This document shows, piece after piece, positions 1 to 13,029 of a stretch of DNA of 64,000 bases (within the stretch, counting starts at the first letter, position 1; the number at the start of each line of letters is the position of its first letter). The translations under genes and the position numbers were made by a program. Source of the stretch: Eonycteris spelaea (taxonomy: Eukaryota > Chordata > Mammalia > Chiroptera > Pteropodidae); assembly GCA_003508835.1 (NCBI GenBank), contig PUFA01000021.1, forward strand, positions 11,763,501-11,827,500, read 5' to 3'. The notes under the pieces are model-generated. The model did not search any database. It had not been told where the DNA came from and worked only from the letters and a program-made list of their open reading frames with translations.

Positions 1-2600
1 AGCTTTGATATGTCCACATCACATCAACTTTATTTTGTACTGAAGCAATCTCAAGATAAACACCGGGATTCTTCATTCTCAAAGGACTTCAATTTCTCTC
101 TTCTTTCATAACAGTGTATGATGCAAGAACATCTGAATCATGTCTACGTTCTTGCAGGGCATCAGAAAGTCATGAACGTCATTGTATCTTATGGTTACTC
201 CATATTGATTTAGGGTGCTCTATCAAACATTCTTCTCAAAATAGGAAGTAGAACCAAAGTTCCTCTGCTTCCGCCATCTTTCCACCAAAACTAACAGGTA
301 TGTTTGTACTTCCCCACATCTTTCTCAACCAATGAATCATCAGTAGATAGAAGTGTTGGGTTTTTTAAAAAATAATCTTTATCTTGCCTTTCCCACTTTC
401 TCTTCTTCACCAACTCCATCAGAAGACCTTTCATCTCCCCTTCTTCCTGATGGGAAAGACTCTTCATCATATGCTTCCCATCCCTGCTGATATCTGCCTT
501 AAGCTTGCCTTAAGCAATAATGGCCAGAGGGCTACAGCAAACAAAACAAACAAACAAACGAAATGCCAAGACAAGAGATGTACTTGGAATTATTTCAAAA
601 TTAAATTAACATTCTGCATGAAAATAACAACCTCAATACCTTTTAGAATATGATGGCCTAAAAATGATAAATCAGTAAAATGTAAAAAAAAAAGCAGCTT
701 AACCAGTTCAGATAACTTCACAGTGACTTTTTTTCTATTTTTTATTCTCTTTATACTTTCTCATTTTGATTTCTATTTTGTAATGTTACCTTTTTACTAC
801 TTCTGGATATTTTAAATTAATCATTTAGATTAATGTATTAAAAGCTAGGCTAACAAAGTATTTATTGCAGGCCAAATGAAGGTCATAAGTGTCACTGTAA
901 AATGAGATAAAAGCCCATTTTTTCCAAAATTAACAAACTATTTTATGCATATGATGTATAATATGTATACTGTGAATAATCAAGTGATATGGAGTGATTT
1001 GCTTATTTGTTTTCTGTGAGGCTATTACGGTAAGTGGGAAAGAATCACAGGTTAATAATGTAGGATTTCAGACAAAATGCTTATGGAAAGATCATCTGAG
1101 ATTCTCACTTCTTTACTCACATTCCAAAATATATTCTTGAAATTAAATGATAAACATTAAAGCAAATATATAGATAGAATAGTTATACGGTCTCTGAGTA
1201 GAAAGTTGTTTCTGAGCATAAGGTAACACAAATTAAGAAAGAGAATAAACTACAGATTTGAGAACTTAATACTGAAAATAGATTTTATATCATAAAGCAT
1301 AATTATTAGAAACAAAATTCTAACCTGAGAAGGATTTCTAGGCTACATGTAAAGACAGGTTTAAATATATATATTTACATATATATTATGTAGACCCATA
1401 TTTATATATATCTGTAAAAAATTATATCCTCCACTAAAAAATACGCATTTATAAACCAGAGATGCAAAACAAATGCAAAATTAGCTTATTAAATATATAA
1501 ATATTCATCAATAATTTTAGGCAGTATGATGTGAGAGATACAGAAATTCTTTCAAAATACTGAAATATAAAAAATAAATTTTAAATTATTAAATTAAAAT
1601 ACTAACACATAATAGTGCCAACATTACATCTTTAAATAAATACAGAGAATAGAAAACAGTTGGACGATCCATACTGAGTATATTTAATGCATAAATAGGA
1701 GAGTGTGCTAAATGTAAGAGTGGCTATGTAGGCATTGCAGAAAAGACAAGACATCTAGAGAGGCCAATTTTGGCACTGTCAGTATAAACTCTCCCAAGAA
1801 CAGAATTTTGCTCTGTGTCCCTGACATGTTCACATCATTTGCTAAGCTCAAATTACAAATATATCAGAAATAGTGCCAATAAAAGAGGAATAAATTTAGC
1901 CTCTATTAATCAGAATCCCTACTCAATCAGCAATATGCATCAAAGTAAAGGGCATGTATGGTATGTCCACATGAAAAAAATGCCTGAGAATTACATTCTG
2001 TCATATTAGTAAGTTGGCTTCTTATAAGTGGTCCTTGTGAGGCTTGTTAGCATTCCAGAATCCCACGTGTAATAAACTATGATGCTACCAAGATTGATCT
2101 TCTGAGTCAGTAGCTGGGGCTTAACCAGGTTAGGGTTGGTTTACCAAGATAAATGTAGTCTTGAGAAACTGGTCAGGATGATATGTCATCACCTCTCCTT
2201 CTCTGGAGGCTCCTTTTGGGGCAGCCAGATACCATGCTCTGGGGAACATTCCCCTGGACCTGTCTACTAGGAGAAACATATTGAAAAGGCAATTTTATAC
2301 TTATCTCTGGGAAGAAAATGGTAGAAAATTTTCCACAGTGTCTATATTCCTATATGCATTGTTCAGAAGCATTGATGACCTTCGTTCTGAAATAGTCTTC
2401 AAGGATGTTTGTACAAAATACAGTCTTAGGAGATAAAGATTATGTCTCTCTCTTGGTTAGGGGACAGATTTGTTTCCTAACCAGGATAATAAAAAATAAT
2501 GCTTCTCTCCTGGGTAAAGTTTGAACTGCTTTTTGGCAGACATTAGATTGTCTGCAAAGAGTATTGTAGTCATTTCTGCTCTAAAGTGACATATGTGTTC
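1..2600. other. AT-rich DNA without recognised features
   Basis: I see no gene, RNA gene or recognisable repeat here. The sequence is AT-rich with short A and T runs. Two open frames (90 and 65 codons) have no recognisable domain or splice context, so I do not call them. A short run of AT dinucleotide blocks lies at about 1365-1415. Confidence 0.6.
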
Positions 2601-2765
2601 CTAAAAACCACCACATTGTGCAAGGTGATGCGCAAAAGCCACAGAGCTTACGGAAGATGGGGTTGGATGCACGATGCTCAAAATAGCCATCACTACCTCA
2701 TTAACGACAGCATAGCCACCTAATAAAAACTGTAGCATGATTATATGCATGTTACATAATTAAGA
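2600..2765. repeat. possible old DNA-transposon remnant
   Basis: The stretch holding CAAAAGCCACAGAGCTTACG and a nearby ACGACAGCATAGCC resembles a decayed mammalian DNA transposon by overall feel only. I cannot name a family and saw no terminal inverted repeats. Treat it as a weak hint. Confidence 0.2.
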
Positions 2766-2923
2766 AACAAAGGCTACCAACAAATATGACATTTTACCTT
2801 GAAATGAATTTCGGTTTGCTTGTGGATGTGTATGCAACACTCTACCCTCTGTACGCAAAAGGAAGAGAACAGAAGGTAAACAGAAGATGAGTGTGAGAAA
2901 GATAGCTAAAGAGAGAGAACAAA

Positions 2924-3259
2924 GTGGAGCAATGCATAAGAGGCAGAGAAGAAAGGAGGAAAAAAAGATGGGGGCGGTCCTGGGCCCAGATGGCTGCCAG
3001 CGAGTTGCAGCTTGTAAGTTGTTGCAAAGTGGTGGAAGGAAGATTCTCTGAAATCAGACAAATAATTGTGGCAGCAGGTGTAATTGAGTGCTGCTCCTCC
3101 GTATGTGGTGTGTTTTTGTGTGCATTGTGTGTGTGTGTGTTTTCTAGATGTCTCGGTTCTGCTGGGTATAGTTTTCTGCATTCATTTAGTGATTCTCAAA
3201 GATACAATATGCAACGCATAAGCATGCAAAATCTGTGTCATGTTCAAATTGTTCCCTGA
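2924..3259 (+). other. GC-richer patch with promoter/first-exon-like signals
   Basis: This is the longest open frame in the window (111 codons) and one of few GC-rich spots. It contains a GC-box-like GGGGCGG at 2971-2977, an ATG at 2990 in good start context (A at -3 of the CCCAGATGG stretch, G at +4), and a strong splice-donor match GTAAGT at 3014-3019. An eight-codon first coding exon (residues MAASELQL) could therefore run 2990-3013. The C-terminal half of the open frame comes from a TG-rich low-complexity tract (about 3095-3142), so the full 111-residue product is unlikely to be real. No protein family is recognised. Signals this short occur by chance, and nothing downstream identifies a partner exon. 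Confidence 0.2.
3118..3140. repeat. short TG-rich tract
   Basis: An interrupted TG dinucleotide run, seen directly. It encodes the Cys/Val-rich part of the overlapping open frame. Confidence 0.75.
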
Positions 3260-3529
3260 CACATCATTTGTTTAGGAAAAAAAAAATGTTTTTCAAAACC
3301 AGTGTTATAGCAGACCTGATTGCATGCATCATAAGAAAAAGGATGGGAAAGAATGTAGAAGTACTTGGACAAAACTATCACCATTGCTGGGAGGAAGAAT
3401 AATCCAAGAGAATGTAAAACCTATGTGCCTTCTCCAGATAGAGTAAAACCTAGAGGACATCAAATATTGAAACCAGAAGCACATTCTAATACAATGTTGT
3501 TCACAGAGATGGGATGAAGTCAGCCACAC

Positions 3530-6500
3530 TCAATTATTAGACGACACTCATATTTTACTCAGCTGTTATATTCAAGAGAATGTTAAGATGAACAAATTGT
3601 ACCATTTTGTTTACAATATGGAGAAAATGTATGAAAAAATACTTTAACAAATTAATATAATATTATCTTTGTTTAGACCTGTCTCTGATTTTTTTTTCTT
3701 ATGGAAATTTCTATTTTATTAATCCAATATAATTTTCTCAGTTATATACATGTCCAAAGAAATACCTTAATTCTGATCCTCATATTTTTTCAAAACATAA
3801 AAACAAATAGTCCCTAGGGTCATATCTGTTTCAGATTCAAAGTAAAATATAAAATCTCTGGTAACTAATTCGCTAATTTGAGGACCTTAATTTGTCATCT
3901 TAAAATCATCTACGCAACACGAAATGAAAAAAAAAAATGAATCTAATGACATGCCTCATGATAATTTCAGCTATATCTAACACTAATTGTAACCTAAAAA
4001 ATTGATAGTCAACATTCCCTCATTTTCAATACCGTCAGTAACAGCCCTTCATTTTTCTCTTGGTGCCCAGTTGTCCTCAAATCACCTGTGAGAATAACAA
4101 CTGCTACAGGTCTGCCAAGATGGCACAAGTGTGAAGCCTGCTGTTTCAGTCAGCAATCACTTTGAAGGAAAAATATATACATATTGGCACTGGATTCTAT
4201 AGTGGACACCTTGTCCATTTCACTTAGGATTCAGCTTCATTTGGATCAGCATGAGTTTAAAACCAGGTGAAGATCATTTCATTAGGGCTCAGCAGGGACA
4301 CAAAATAATTTCATTGACGTCCAGCTGGTTTGAAAAATGTGATGACTGGAAATCAGGTAGGTTTTACATGTCAGCAGCTTCAGAAATCAAAGCTTTACAC
4401 ATCTCTGATTACATTTAAATTAAGAATCACAGTAAGGTCACAAGTTGTACCCAATTTTAATGGTCATACTGTAATTCCAGAAACAATTCAAATTTATTGT
4501 TAGTAATACCGGTTTGCCAGGGTTACCTTTCTTCAGCCCCAGCTGGTGGGAATTATGGTGCAGGATAGAACTCTATAGTCCACAATCCTAAGCATTGACC
4601 ACAAACCTAAGAGTATAATTCATTATTCACCACGTCACTTACAAATTCTCCTTCAGTATACATCTGACCATTTGATGTCTACATCCTTAACGAAATAGTA
4701 ATAGTCATGAGATCGTGATTATTTTACTTGTTTTAGAAGTGTGTCTTTAGTGGTCATGACCCTTGGAACAAATGTTTTTTTTCTTATTTATCTCTTTTAC
4801 TTTCTACTGTTTTTCAAGTCATATAAAAATCCAGGTGACAAAATTGAATATGCTTTTAAGATAAATATACAATTAATATGCATTATACAGTATTCAATTC
4901 CCATTGTATTAAAAGGACAATATAAAGTTCATTTAATTCGACCTATGTATCTTCTATTTGGGAGTTAGATATAGGTACATATTAATTTCATGAATTCTCT
5001 AACAGACATAATTGCTAGCTGTGTTTTGATTTCTCCAAAGCATTAAAAATAAAGATAGGATTGCAGAAACAAAAACTATCATTTTTATTTATATTGTATT
5101 TTTAATTTACATAAATTCATTAGGAAAAAAACAAGTATTTCGATTTATTTTCTACTATGTTCTTACCATACAAACCATATAAAACAATTAAGAAAACAAA
5201 CTTCTATACTTAAAAATGTCAAAATAAATGCCCTATTATCTAACTATAATAAAGGTCACACTCAATTTGTTTGTATCACATTCATATCAATAAGCTAATT
5301 TAGAGTATTTCCCAGATTTTTCCATGTTGATTTTACACTTTTAAAATCTCCAAAAGGTTAAATTTCATTCTTACATAGATTCTTCTTCAAACTTACAGCA
5401 ACGCATTTTCAAATGGTCTCAGTTATATCAAGTTCAAGTCTTAATTTTTTTTGAGTAATTTCTGTAAAATTCTCAACTCTTTTCTTACCTTACTGTGAAT
5501 ATAAATCTCCCTTTTTAATATTTACTTGTCACTTCTCCTTCAATATTAATTCAAGAAATATCTATTCAGGGTCAACCATTTTAATCAGAGTAATAATTGT
5601 TGGGTAAAAAAATGAATATGACAAGTTCCCATTTTCAAAACTTGAGAAATGCTTAGAAGAAGTTGTATGATTATTAACAGAGATTCGGATCATGGTAGAA
5701 AACATGGTTAATTCTCTCGCAGGAGAGGGAAGAAGTATGGAATCAAGCTTCACATGGAATGTAATTCGAGCATTGAATTGAAAAAAAAAGGACTGCTACC
5801 TCTAGGGTGAACTTTCTTATCTGCAGAAATGAACAGCGTTTTGCACTGGAATCTCTGAGTGGCCAGTTCCTTCGTAATTAACTCATTCAGGTTCTTGCTC
5901 TTTCCGAGAAAATGTCAGCATTTTAAAATTTGACATTTCAAAGGAACCAGAGCATTTGGACATCAAATCACATATATGTTAATTAAAATTAGTCCGTGAA
6001 ATGTCACGAAGATAAGTGAGACAAAAGAGTCTACTTTTCTTCCAACAGTTGCAATGAATTGTTTAATAAATAATTAAATAAATAAATAACTGTGTGTAAG
6101 AAATTATGTCACTGTCTTTCATTTCTTAAGGAGAGGAATGGAGCAGAGTAAGGCTGCTAGGATCTCTTAATTTACTGGGCCAGTGTAATTAAAAATAAAA
6201 TTTGGAATAAAAGATTCAATTACCATTTTTCACTTTCACCCAGCAAGAACATCCTAAATCACAAAGAAACACATAAACAAAAAGGCTGTCTAAAAATCAG
6301 CCTGAATTTTGAAAGAATACTGAAAGTCATAATGTCAAAATAATCAGCTCTTTCATACACAAATGGATTTATCTGTATGACAAACTCATTACATTTTCCT
6401 TATTTCATTCCAGACCCCAGAATATTCCCAGCACCACAATATTCAGCCCTGAATAACACCTGTCTAGATCATCAGACAGTCTATAATGTCAGCAGTAGAG

Positions 6501-8210
6501 ATGGGAAATAGGAAGAGGATTATGAAAACTACCCATCTGTACAGCTGTGGTTAATTGAAGCATGGCTGTTTTTTGTGTAAGGAAATATCATTTTATGTTA
6601 CTTTCACATACACTTAGAAGATCAGAAGATCAGTGCTTTCTATTCACATCTTACTTTTATATATATACACAGCACTGTTTTTGAAATATTTGAGTCATAA
6701 TCTCATCAGACACTAAAACTATATGGCACCAGCTAGTAGTATAAAGTATCTGATCTCTATCAGGATATGATTACTATCCACACATTAGAATTAACCTAAA
6801 GTTTCCTATTTTTTCACAACTGACATAAATTCATTTATTCTCACTTTAAAATATTTCAGGCTAATTTTCAAAATTGTCTTGCTTTGAAAAGGAAAATTTC
6901 TTATTACTTCTTTGGGAAACTTTGGTGATAAGAAAAATAATAGGAAAATGTTATACATCTTGATAGAAAATGTGATATAAAATGACATGAATAAACATAG
7001 AAGAGATGACACTGAATATGTCTTAGTCTAACTAAATTTACAGTAAGCACAATTGGTGATCAAACTAAAAAGACACAGGAAGTCACATTAATTAGTAAAA
7101 AATAGGCTGTGTCCTACCATCATTTTCAGTGTATCCCATAATTTAACACAGTAGACCATCACAGCATGAGCCATGCAGATTGACTAAGTACTATTTTACA
7201 GACATGTCACTTGACCGTGATACAACCTCTACATTAGAAATCCACTCATGTAAGACAATGACATTTAGAAAAGGAAGAAACTAGGAGACAGGTCAAGCCC
7301 GTGAAATCTCTAGACAATGAATGGTCTTTCGTAATGTAGGAAAAACGTAGACTTTCACAAGGTATTTCATAATGAATTTATCATACAGAAAAAGTATATT
7401 GAAGAATATGGCCTCTATAGAAGACCAGAGCTATTCAAGCAAGTTAAAGCTGTTACACGTACATCTATTGGGCAAAGCAGAACATTCACTATAAAGTTCA
7501 TAATCTTTCAACTTAAAAGCTGGAATAAAATCCTGAGTAAGATTCAGTATCAGTGTCATCTGGCACAGAAGATAACTCTCTGGCTATGAAACTCAATACT
7601 TGGTGTTCCCTTCTGCCCTTCTCTCTCCCATTACTGTTCTTCTTTTTTTTTTTTTTTTCATTTGTGAAAAATCATTCTCCTCATACTCCACTCTCTCCTC
7701 CAGACCCACACATCCAACAGCAGGCCCTGAATAACTCTGGGAGAGAAAATGCCCTAATAAAAGATTGGCATTGTTATTTTATTGGCATACTGGCGTATTA
7801 TATTTACTATCATGGTGGGCATTGACTATAAAATGATAGTGGTATTTGAGAATGTAAGCAACAGTCCATAATCATTTCAACTACTATTTCTTAAAGGAAA
7901 TATTGCTTGATAAACACAGCTATTCTTACATATGAAATTTTCTTCAGAAAATAACCATAATGCAAAACCACTTGTTATTACTCAATCACTGGCTCTGTTC
8001 AAAATCAAACAAATGACAATATCTGTGTCAGGTAGTTTATTTAATTCAAATAGATATGAGCACAAAAGGACACATTCGGTCCCATGAGGAGAAGATATAT
8101 TTATGGAAATAATAGGTTTTAAAACTTGTGGAAATACTAAGAATCACAATTAAAAACGTATAGACTATTCAGAACTATTAAGAGTTTTTCATAGAATGAG
8201 TATGATCCTT
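3530..8210. other. AT-rich DNA without recognised features
   Basis: No gene or confidently named repeat is seen across this stretch. Open frames are at most 90 codons. A 16-base T run at about 7645 creates a phenylalanine-rich frame, which is an artefact. Some segments (about 4040-4560) are slightly GC-richer but carry no motif I recognise. Confidence 0.55.
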
Positions 8211-8214
8211 AGAT

Positions 8215-8375
8215 GATTTCATTAGAATTGCCTGAGGTGTTTATTTAATAACCAGTTTCTTGGGTCCAACTCCAGACCTATCAAATCAGAGTAATTCGAG
8301 GAGAGGCCTGGGAATCAGAATGTATAATGGTTCCTCCAGACATTCTTATGCCCACTAAACTGGAGATTACTGGAT
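8215..8375 (+). mobile_element. MER20-like hAT-Charlie remnant
   Basis: The order of segments matches the internal part of MER20-type non-autonomous hAT elements as I remember them: a block like AGAATTGCCTGAGGTG, then TTGGGTCCAACTCCAGACC, then AATCAGAGTAATTCGAGG and GGGAATCAGAATGTATAA. The usual terminal sequence is not clear at either end, so this is a decayed internal fragment. The superfamily call is fairly safe; the subfamily is not. Confidence 0.6.
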
Positions 8376-8639
8376 TACAAGAAGACTGTAGCTTCCTTTG
8401 TAACCCAATGTCCATTAACCCTCAGGAGGCCTGCCAGGTTCTGAAGTGGTGGTCACAGCACTACTGTTAGACCTTGCTGGTTTATGAGTCTAGGTCCTCC
8501 TTGGCCACAAGACACTTGACAAGACTAAGTGTGAAAGTTGAGGGTAACACTGACTATCTCATAAATTAGGCTGTGTCTCAGCAGGAGGGGCAATTCTTAC
8601 AGCATTTATCTGGCATTATAGACAGAGTCCTATTTGTTT

Positions 8640-10130
8640 TCCTTGATATTTCATATTTCAGAATGAATTATAAAAGTTGCTCCCTTGAAGACATTCAAAG
8701 TATGATATATTTAGGCTTATGAATGACTAATATATTGAATGCTTAATTAATATTTGCTGAAAGAATTATAAAAAATTTAAGAATTATGTTAGAAATTTTT
8801 AAAGAAATATGCATTACATTTAGATAGGTCTTAACTCTTTATTTGACTTAATTAAAATGTGTATTTCAACACTAGATACATTTCCAGAAAATGCCCACAC
8901 CATGGAAAATACATTGGAACACATAGAAATTGCACTTTTATATATATCTCAGTTTGAAAAGAAAAGATGATTTATCTAAGTCATTTTTCTCTTAAAGTGT
9001 TACCTACACTTGTCTCTCTTCTATTAAATTCAAGACTTGTGAATATTTACTACTTTCTTGGTTGTTCAGGCTAGCTTTTTTCCTTTGTAATTTTCCCCCT
9101 GCCCATGTCCCAAGTTGTATCTCCTGTAGAGGTGACCTCTGTGCAATCTTAAAGCATTTTAGGAAATTACTCCCATCTTTGACTCCTGGCCCTATTTTAA
9201 TTCTCTAACTTCAATTGGATTCCCTGGTTTCTTTCTTATTTCCTCACCCTCAGTTTTTCACCCTTTTTGACTATTTTCATTGATTTCCCATGTAATGGTT
9301 TGCCAGTTTTCCAATTTTGTCAGGTTTATTTTCTAAAGTGCAGGGTATTTCTCATTGTTCCTGCACTGCCATGGGTCATGGGTCAATTTCAGTCTTGCAC
9401 AGCCCAATATGAGTTCCAACTCCGGAGCACTAATGGCCTGTACTGAAGATTTGCTTTAAAGATAAAGCAGAAGGCAAGTAGAAAAAGAATGTTATAAACT
9501 TTTTTTTTTCCCCCTAGGAATATGCTACTTTTTCTTTTGAGACTTGCTAAAATACAAATATTTGTGAAAACAAATTCTGTTTTGTGGCAGTAGATCAGTG
9601 CTAAACATGTATTGTGTTGTAATGCAAATTTGGCAATCTTTCCACTATTTGTCAAAGTGGTTGGGGCTAACAAGAAATTAGCAATCCACTCTTTTCGCTC
9701 AAGCACAGAAGAATCGCTTCGCAGTGAAATGAAGACGTTTACTGCATGTTCAGTTCAGTGAGTTCAATAACAATGGCTTAAAAAACAAAAACAAAATCTT
9801 GAGAAAATGTGACTACTTCTTATACTGAAATATAGAACTTATATACTTCTAGGGTACTGTCCCCAGTTTGTGGAGTTAACATTCCTATCAGAGAATATTT
9901 ATATTTAGTCTGTTTGAAAAATAAATTAAACTTTTAACAAAAATATGTTGACATTTTCTGAGTGTATACAATTTCAATGGAATTGCTTTACAAATTAATT
10001 AATTGCATAGCCTTTAATATTCCTAGTATACTTTGATTGAAAGTTACACAAAGAATCATGACTAATATAATGAATGCCTATTTAATATAAAACATGCTCT
10101 TAAATGTATTATGCAATTTTTAAATAAAGT
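8640..10130. other. AT-rich DNA without recognised features
   Basis: No recognisable gene or repeat. A reverse-strand open frame of 105 codons (9389-9706) has no recognisable motif and reads through a T/C-rich homopolymer stretch, so I treat it as chance. Confidence 0.55.
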
Positions 10131-10139
10131 TAATTAAAT

Positions 10140-10500
10140 ATATTCATTAGCCAATAAACATCCATTGAATTATTTCTATATAAGGAACATAACTAGGACT
10201 GAACAGTGTGTAACTTATGAAGCTCAAAGTTTGGATAGAGGGAGAAAAGTCAATTAAAGATCTTGTACAAAATGATAAATGCTGTGATAGTGAAATATCC
10301 AAGGTGACATAGAAAACATTTGTTTAAATCTGCCGGGATGTGGAGATTAGGAAACAACTAATCAGACAGTTCTGACTAAGCAAACTTGAGCTATAATTTA
10401 AAGGGTCATCATGTTGAAAGAAAAAGATAGATATTTTTCATGAAGATTCTATAGTTGACAAACTGTCAAGAAGCCATGTAGATTTTGATATATAGGAAAT
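10140..10500 (+). repeat. ancient mammalian interspersed repeat fragment
   Basis: The order of motifs (CCAATAAACATCCATTGAAT, then ACTAGGACTGAACAGTGTG, then a block like AATGATAAATGCTGTGATAG) follows the widespread old mammalian repeat whose intact copies begin with a 'caacaaatatttattgagcacc' style sequence. I cannot recall the family name with certainty. A second fragment of what looks like the same family begins near 63560. Confidence 0.4.
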
Positions 10501-12180
10501 AAAACTTTGTGTTTTGAAGCCGACATGTAGAGTGTTAAAAGATTTCCTAGCGAGAAGTTAAGGTGGAAAAGTTGTTTGAAACTAGATTTATAAAGACTCT
10601 TTGTAACACATAAGGAAATTTAAACAGGTCAAGTAACATTCTAAAACATATTGAAATGATAATTGATTGAACAAATCTTTGTTATGGAAAACAAATCTGC
10701 AAGCAATAGGGAAGACAGTGTCAAAAGAATAATACTAGAAAAACACGTTTGTTAAGATGTTTTTGTAGTAGCACAAGCAAATTATTTTTAAAAATCATTT
10801 AAAAAAAACAGAAAAGAGGGAGGTAGATGAAACATAATTTAAAACTTAAAATAATTTTATTTCGCATTCTATAATTAAATGCTTACATGAGTGAAAAATA
10901 AACAAAAAAATAAATAAACCACTTTATTGCTAGAGAAGTTGAGAAATGTTCTGTATACTAGACAAAAGAAAATAACAGTATAGAGGACGTATTGCCAAAA
11001 ATTTTGGTACTAACAATTCCTCCATCCCAATAAATTCATACTTAGTGTTCTCATCAAGAGTTAGTCTATCTTCCTTCACATTGAATGTAGTCTGAACAGG
11101 TAATTTGTATTGACCTCTATACAAATATATATTTAAGAATTTAAGTACTTAAGGATTATACAAGTTAAAGATAATGGCTGTATAGCTCAAATTATAAATA
11201 CCTGTCATGATTTTGAATTTCATCTAATGTAATAACTCTTCATTTTTTGAGATGAGTTATTTACTTTTGCATCATTGATTTTATTGTATAGTAGCCTTGA
11301 CTGAAAAATTATGACCTGGTGCTTAAATTTTATTGGCTTCCCTTTTCCAGAGAACTTAAAAAATACTTCTCTTTATACCATTAATGTCAGCATACTCCTG
11401 TATACTTTCTGCATTACTTGTATCTCCAGCAGTCACATAGACATTATTTCCTTGGGTTATAATTTGTTATTATTCTTTGTAACTATCCTATATGTGACAT
11501 GATCCTTAAATCATGGTTACTACAGGCTTAATACATTTCTCTGCATATAGAAGTGAAGTACTCATACACAGGAAAATTATACTGGCAATTCTTTAAATGT
11601 AAAAGGAAATGATGTGTTTTTTAAATATGTTGTATGTTTCATAACACTTTAATTAAAAAAATAAGAATAGAATATTCAGTAAAGAATAATCTCATTGCAT
11701 CACATCAAGTCTAGAAACATAAATTTTGAAAAATGAATTAAAGGAAAAAAATAAAACTAGATAAGAAACATCCTCTTCTACTTTCAGATGAACTACTTGT
11801 TAATTTTTAAAAATATATCAGATTTAAAACAATCATCAAAATATATATCTTTAAATATATAAATGTAATGTAACTTTCAACGTAATATAATTTTCTTAAA
11901 GTTGGTCAATCTTAACTGAGAATTAGAGCTATAAAAGGAAGAGAAAACCAAAAAGACTAATGTTATGAATGGAATTTTCAGTTCTTAAATTCGTTTATGA
12001 TGTCAAATAAGCATTCACAGTCAAACTTGAAAGAAAACTCTTTTTGTCCCTTTTTTAAAGGCACTAACTCCATCACGAAGGCTCTACCCTCATGATTTTA
12101 TTATCTCCCAAAGGCTTTTATTTCTAAATACCACCACAATGAGACTTAGAGTTTCAACATACACACTTTGGGGGAATACA
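10500..12180. other. AT-rich DNA without recognised features
   Basis: Very AT-rich with several A runs. Only short open frames (64 and 63 codons) are present, without recognisable motifs. Confidence 0.55.
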
Positions 12181-12189
12181 CACATTCAG

Positions 12190-12730
12190 TCCATGTATGT
12201 GGTAGGCAAAATTCTAAGACTTCCCCTAAGATTCCTACTCACTGTGTACGAACCCCATATAATCCCTTGGACTATAAACATGAGAGATTTCGCTCTTGAG
12301 ATTAGCTTCTGTTCTATGGCACAGGTGACTTTAAAAGGGGAAAATATTACTGAGGTGATGATCTAATTAGGTGACAATGGATGAAAAAAGGATTGAATTC
12401 CAGAAAGACTCTTCATTGTTGTCTTTTAAAATGAAGGGTCTCCTTGTGGCAAGAAATGTGGGTGGCTTATAGGAACTAGCAGCAATTACCAGCTGATAGG
12501 CAATGTGGAACTGGGGGCCTCAAAAATGAATTCTGCAACAACCACATGAGGTTGGAAGAGGACCTTGAATTCTAGATGAGGACTGACAACTTGTGAGGCC
12601 CTGAGCAGAGGATCCAGCTAACCCATGCTCAAGTTCTAACCTATGCAAACCATGAGATAAGAGGTCATTGTTTTGAGCTGCTAACTTGGTAATAATTAAT
12701 GTTGCAGTAATAGAAAACTAACCCACAGAG
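12190..12730 (+). mobile_element. MaLR/MLT1-like solo LTR
   Basis: Reads as a forward MLT1-type LTR. It begins near GTGGTAGGCAAAATTCTAAG, continues through GATTCCTACTCACTGTGTA, GGCAAGAAATGTGGGTGGC, GAATTCTGCAACAACCACA, GGAAGAGGACCTTGAATTC and CTGAGCAGAGGATCCAGCTA, and ends in GCAGTAATAGAAAACTAACC. The block order follows the MLT1 consensus as I remember it. No internal region or partner LTR is visible nearby, so it is a solo LTR. A 75-codon open frame at 12139-12366 lies across its 5' half and is not a gene. Confidence 0.75.
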
Positions 12731-12739
12731 ATTTATATA

Positions 12740-13000
12740 GTCGGTGTTTTCATTTTAGTCATAATTATTGTAGTGCAGTGGTGTATTACTATAATGTTTC
12801 TTTGAAGTTTCCTAAAAGTTAATTTTATTGAGCATTTTTCACATGAAATGTCTCTACAGAGTTCTGTACATTGTATTGGGTTGTTTCCCTTTTCTTCATT
12901 GGATTGCAAGAGTTCTTGATGTATTCTGAATACAAGTCCTTACTGAATATCACATAGGTATTTCCATGCTCTATTCTTCACATATATGAGGCAGTTCGGT
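12740..13000 (-). mobile_element. LINE-1 3' portion, antisense
   Basis: Forward-strand text carries antisense L1 3'-region signatures: TTATTGAGCATTTTTCACAT, TTGGGTTGTTTCCCTTTTC, GCAAGAGTTCTTGATGTATT and GAATACAAGTCCTTACTGAA. These follow the order seen in mammalian L1 3' ends. The copy is short, decayed and lies directly after the MLT1-like LTR. Confidence 0.65.
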
Positions 13001-13029
13001 CAGTCTAATAATTTTTCCTGCTTTTTAAC

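Noticed and set aside
2924..3259. A 111-residue protein-coding gene
   Set aside because: No family resemblance, low-complexity TG repeat encodes part of it, and an equally open frame of 91 codons runs on the other strand. Only the short first-exon hypothesis is kept, at low confidence.
9389..9706. A 105-codon reverse open frame as a gene
   Set aside because: No recognisable motif; chance length.
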